Under the pieces are notes generated by a model. That model saw only the letters and a list, made by a program, of their open reading frames with translations. It was not told the origin of the DNA and did not search any database. Shown here one piece after another: positions 52,040 to 54,856 of a stretch of DNA of 54,856 nt. Origin of the DNA: DATCIH01 sp036507955 (GTDB lineage Bacteria; Bacillota; Clostridia; Clostridiales; Clostridiaceae); NCBI GenBank assembly GCA_036507955.1, contig DATCIH010000105.1, positions 1 to 54,856 of the forward strand, written 5' to 3'. A program made the translations under genes and the position numbers. Numbering within the stretch: the stretch's first letter is position 1; the number at the start of each line of letters is the position of its first letter.

Positions 52040-52573
52040 TTGGATTTTGTTGAAAAGGTAAATCTAGCTAAAAAAGGTGATGATAACGCCTTTTATGAGC
52101 TTATAAATGATAGAAAAGCTATCCTTTATAAAATGGCGTATGCATATGTGAAAAATAAGGAAGATGCAGTAGATATTGTTAGCGATACCATATATAAAAG
52201 TTATATTTCAATTAGGAAACTAACGGAACCTTCTTTTTTCAATTCCTACGTTACTAGAATCTTGATCAATACATCATTAGATTTTATTAGGAAGAATAAA
52301 GCAATGATAAGTCTAGAAGATAAGGATTATCCATTACTAGGAATTCTAGGTAAAGTAGAGGAAGGGGATAAGGAGGCTGTACTTGATCTTTATAAAGCGG
52401 TGGATAAGCTTGATGAGAAATGTAAAACTACCGTAATTCTAAAATATTTTCAAGATATGACAATAGTGCAGGTGGCAGAAATAATGGAGTTACCAATTGG
52501 TACAGTAAAAACTTACCTACATAAAGCCTTAAAGGAATTAAGATTGGATTTAAGCCTTGAAGCTAATATTTAA
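52040..52573 (+). CDS. ECF-type RNA polymerase sigma factor (SigV-like)
   Basis: The 177-residue sigma factor has region 2 (AFYELINDRKAILYKMAYAYVKNKEDAVDIVSDT in two parts, then SFFNSYVTRILINTSLDFIRK) and region 4 (LDEKCKTTVILKYFQDMTIVQVAEIM, then PIGTVKTYLHKALKELR), with no region 3, as in ECF factors. TTG start after GGAGGG at 9 nt. The gene for a membrane anti-sigma protein follows after 15 nt, the usual arrangement. It should direct a stress regulon, probably of the cell envelope, when released. Confidence 0.93.
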   Translation: MDFVEKVNLAKKGDDNAFYELINDRKAILYKMAYAYVKNKEDAVDIVSDTIYKSYISIRKLTEPSFFNSYVTRILINTSLDFIRKNKAMISLEDKDYPLLGILGKVEEGDKEAVLDLYKAVDKLDEKCKTTVILKYFQDMTIVQVAEIMELPIGTVKTYLHKALKELRLDLSLEANI

Positions 52574-52588
52574 TAAGGAGGAATAGTT

Positions 52589-54685
52589 ATGGACAATAAT
52601 GAAAAGATTAAATTATTAAAAGAAGAGTATGAAAGTAAAGAGCCTCCTAAGGAACTAGATTTCGCTATAGAGACAGCTATAAAAAGAGGAAGAAAATACA
52701 AATCAAATATAAAAAAGAAATGGGCTGGACTAGTAGCTGCAGCAAGTATAATTTTTATTTGTACCTTAAGCCTGTCAGGCAGTATACCCGGTTCATCAAA
52801 AAAAGCTACACTAACAACTAATAAATCTGTCGTTATGGATGTAGCTTCAACTAGTTCTCTCCCTGTGGTTGGAACTAAAGGCAATTTAACCTCTTTATTA
52901 GCTAAAGTTCAAGGGCAAGGATCTATGCAGGATGGGGGAATAGAGGATTCTAAAAGCATGTCTATAGCTCCTAAGACTACTCAGTCAACTAATACAGTAG
53001 ATTCAAATTTAAATAAAAATTATTCTCAAACGAATCTTCAAGTAAAGGGAGTGGATGAAGGAGACATAGTTAAAACGGATGGAGCTTATATATATGAGCT
53101 ATCTAACTCTAAGCTACAAATTGTAACTGCTACACCTACCTCTATGGCCATAGTTAAAGAAGTTAAATACTCCGATGACTTTCAACCTACTGAATTGTAC
53201 TTAAAGGATAATAAACTAATAGTTATAGGCACAAATCAGATTCCTTTTGTTAATAGTGATAAAGCAAAGCAAAATGTTGATTCAAAAAACTTTCCTAAAA
53301 CAGTCTTAGGAACAAAAGCTATAATTTATGATATTGAAGATAAGAGTAATATTAAAAATATAAAAGAAGTGGAAATCGGAGGCAATTATACATCCTCTAG
53401 ACTTATCGACAATGAACTATATATGGTGGCAAATCAAAATAATAACTTTTATTATCCTATTATAGCAAAAAAGGACTATAGCCCAGATAATGTTAGAATT
53501 TTATCCGTTCAACCCGTATACAAGGATAATTCGAAGGATAAAACTTACAAATTGTTAGACTATGATAAAATTTATTATATGCCAAATGATATAGAAGCCA
53601 ATTATATAAATACTGCTTCAATAAATTTAAACAATATATCCGAGGAAGTTAAAATAAGTGCAACCTTAGGTTATGGTAACAATGTATATGTAGATGATAA
53701 AAATATGTATATTGCTGGAAATAGCTATAATTCATCAAAGGAGGGTAGTTATACTGTTAAGACCAAAATTTATAAATTTTCCCTAGGCAAGGGTAATGTT
53801 ACTTCAGTAGGTATTGGGGAAGTGCCAGGAACAATATTAAATCAATTTTCTATGGATGAGTATGATAATTATTTTAGGATAGCAACTACTCAGGTAACCG
53901 TTGGAGATTTAACAAACAATGTATATATACTAGATGATAAGTTGAATTTGGTTGGGTCTGTAACTAAAATAGCCAATGGTGAAAAAATATACTCCACTAG
54001 ATTTATAGGAAATAAGCTTTATATGGTTACCTTTAAAAATACAGATCCTCTTTTTGTTGTAGATTTAGCAAATGTAAGAGAACCTAAAATATTAGGGGAG
54101 CTTAAGATACCAGGCTTTAGTAATTATTTAGAACCCTATGATGAAAATCATATAATAGGGTTTGGTAAGGATGCCGAGGATCAAACAATCATCAGCCAAA
54201 ACACTATCACACAAAGTTCTGATGGGAACAGTGCAGCTGGTAACCCTGTGGATAGTACGATTTCCATGTCAAAGGGCTTCAAAATGGCTCTTTTTGATAT
54301 AAGTGATGTAACAAAGCCTATATTGGAATTCTCTGTTTCACTAGGGGACCATGGTACTTATTCTGAAATATTAAATAATCACAAGGCTTTACTTTTTTCA
54401 AAGGAAAAAAATATAATAGCATTTCCTATAACTATTATGGAAACAAAGGACAATTACTCTTCAAAGGAAGTGTTCCAAGGAGCCTATGTGTATTCCTTAG
54501 ATTTGAATAAGGGCTTCAATTTAAGGGGAACAATAACTCACAAGGCAGACGGCATTAAGGATTACTCTGCCGATATTCAGAGGATATTATATATAAAGGA
54601 TGATTTATATACTTTATCTAACAGCTATATAAAGGCTAATTCTATTATGGATTTAACGGAGGTTGGAAAAGTAAAAATTAACTAA
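52589..54685 (+). CDS. Anti-sigma factor with extracellular beta-propeller domain
   Basis: The 698-residue protein begins with a cytoplasmic segment of about 44 residues (IKLLKEEYESKEPPKELDFA) that resembles the sigma-binding N-terminus of RsiV (LREEY ... PKELD). One membrane segment (about 45-63) leads to a Ser/Thr-rich linker and a large outer beta-propeller domain with the family signature QTNLQVKGVDEGDIVKTDGA near residue 148, continuing to the C-terminus (PF09826-like). Placed directly after an ECF sigma gene, it most likely holds the sigma factor inactive until an outside signal acts on the propeller. The RsiV outer domain (DUF3298) is absent. The stop codon lies in a terminator stem. 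Confidence 0.85.
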   Translation: MDNNEKIKLLKEEYESKEPPKELDFAIETAIKRGRKYKSNIKKKWAGLVAAASIIFICTLSLSGSIPGSSKKATLTTNKSVVMDVASTSSLPVVGTKGNLTSLLAKVQGQGSMQDGGIEDSKSMSIAPKTTQSTNTVDSNLNKNYSQTNLQVKGVDEGDIVKTDGAYIYELSNSKLQIVTATPTSMAIVKEVKYSDDFQPTELYLKDNKLIVIGTNQIPFVNSDKAKQNVDSKNFPKTVLGTKAIIYDIEDKSNIKNIKEVEIGGNYTSSRLIDNELYMVANQNNNFYYPIIAKKDYSPDNVRILSVQPVYKDNSKDKTYKLLDYDKIYYMPNDIEANYINTASINLNNISEEVKISATLGYGNNVYVDDKNMYIAGNSYNSSKEGSYTVKTKIYKFSLGKGNVTSVGIGEVPGTILNQFSMDEYDNYFRIATTQVTVGDLTNNVYILDDKLNLVGSVTKIANGEKIYSTRFIGNKLYMVTFKNTDPLFVVDLANVREPKILGELKIPGFSNYLEPYDENHIIGFGKDAEDQTIISQNTITQSSDGNSAAGNPVDSTISMSKGFKMALFDISDVTKPILEFSVSLGDHGTYSEILNNHKALLFSKEKNIIAFPITIMETKDNYSSKEVFQGAYVYSLDLNKGFNLRGTITHKADGIKDYSADIQRILYIKDDLYTLSNSYIKANSIMDLTEVGKVKIN

Positions 54686-54720
54686 ATTTAAATGGGAGCT
54701 TTTAGCTCCCATTTAAATTT
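54684..54720. terminator. Perfect bidirectional terminator
   Basis: A perfect 17-bp stem (AAATTTAAATGGGAGCT/AGCTCCCATTTAAATTT, 3-nt loop) joins two convergent genes. It includes part of both stop codons (54683-54685 and 54719-54721). Confidence 0.88.
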
Positions 54721-54856
54721 ACAATTTTCCTCCACAAGCAGGACAGAAAACTGAGTTTTTAGATATTTCTTTATTGCAAAGTTTACATAGTCTCATATCT
54801 TTTAATTTAAGGATTTTTTTATTTAAATGTTCAATTTTTTTACTAGTCTCTTCTAC
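54719..54856 (-). CDS. Zinc-ribbon protein, C-terminal part (cut by window end)
   Basis: The last 45 residues of a minus-strand gene are seen: a charged helix (EETSKKIEHLNKKILKLKD) leading to a zinc ribbon CKLCNKEISKNSVFCPACGG and the final KL. The four Cys (CxxC ... CxxC) form a typical zinc_ribbon_2 domain. The start is outside the window, so length and role are unknown. Confidence 0.8.
   Translation of the reverse strand, partial: VEETSKKIEHLNKKILKLKDMRLCKLCNKEISKNSVFCPACGGKL

Overview
The window is an AT-rich stretch of about 55 kb from a low-GC Gram-positive anaerobe, most probably a Clostridium or close relative. The grounds are the base composition, strong GGAGG-type ribosome binding sites with frequent TTG/GTG starts, type III glutamine synthetase, UMF1/Atg22 transporters, DUF4230/DUF4474/DUF1540 proteins and a walJ-yyzF-rlmH order as in Firmicutes. 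No rRNA, tRNA, CRISPR array, intact transposase or phage module was seen. It looks like an ordinary chromosome with patches of decay.

Layout. 0.06-5.2 kb: a minus-strand cell-envelope block with a two-component system (histidine kinase and OmpR-type regulator) led by a small membrane-anchored cysteine-peptidase-like protein, then an L,D-transpeptidase and a DUF4230 protein. 5.2-8.5 kb: a Ca2+/H+ antiporter and the acetolactate synthase pair ilvB-ilvN behind a consensus promoter with a palindrome between -35 and -10. 8.5-18.3 kb: three MFS permeases, a monoacylglycerol-lipase-like hydrolase, a DUF3810 membrane protein, an unusual lactate dehydrogenase-family enzyme, an IMP dehydrogenase and a nucleotide pyrophosphatase-like enzyme. 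18.3-22.7 kb: a divergent FtsZ and a complete pantothenate operon (ketopantoate reductase candidate-panB-panC-panD) preceded by a leader RNA with mutually exclusive terminator and antiterminator pairings. 22.8-29.9 kb: metallophosphoesterase, NudC, a GGDEF-EAL protein, a sugar isomerase-like protein, an ABC exporter and a small zinc ribbon protein. 30-34.5 kb: a broken vanW-like gene, two unknowns, a PAP2 phosphatase and an MFS permease. 34.6-43 kb: sugar isomerase, type III glutamine synthetase, AraC regulator, purine permease, glycerate kinase, UPF0303 protein and a PfkB kinase. 43.3-45.9 kb: a decay zone with a ruined sugar-responsive histidine kinase fused to the tail of a sugar-binding protein, next to a truncated metallophosphoesterase. 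46-51.2 kb: DUF4474, rlmH, a SEC-C protein, yyzF, a walJ-like hydrolase, murA and a DUF1540 protein, with an array of about 20-bp degenerate repeats upstream of murA. 51.3-54.9 kb: a 2H phosphoesterase, an ECF sigma factor with an RsiV-like anti-sigma protein whose outer part is a beta-propeller, and a partial zinc ribbon protein.

The genes fall into small transcription units. Envelope genes (L,D-transpeptidase, vanW remnant, murA, two-component system, sigma/anti-sigma pair) recur through the window. ilvBN and panGBCD are biosynthetically linked, since ketoisovalerate from the branched-chain pathway feeds PanB. The most notable points are the pan leader RNA and its AUU-started first gene, the propeller-type anti-sigma factor, the repeat array upstream of murA, the second-type FtsZ, and the two decayed loci. 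All calls come from reading the sequence by eye; no database search was run.
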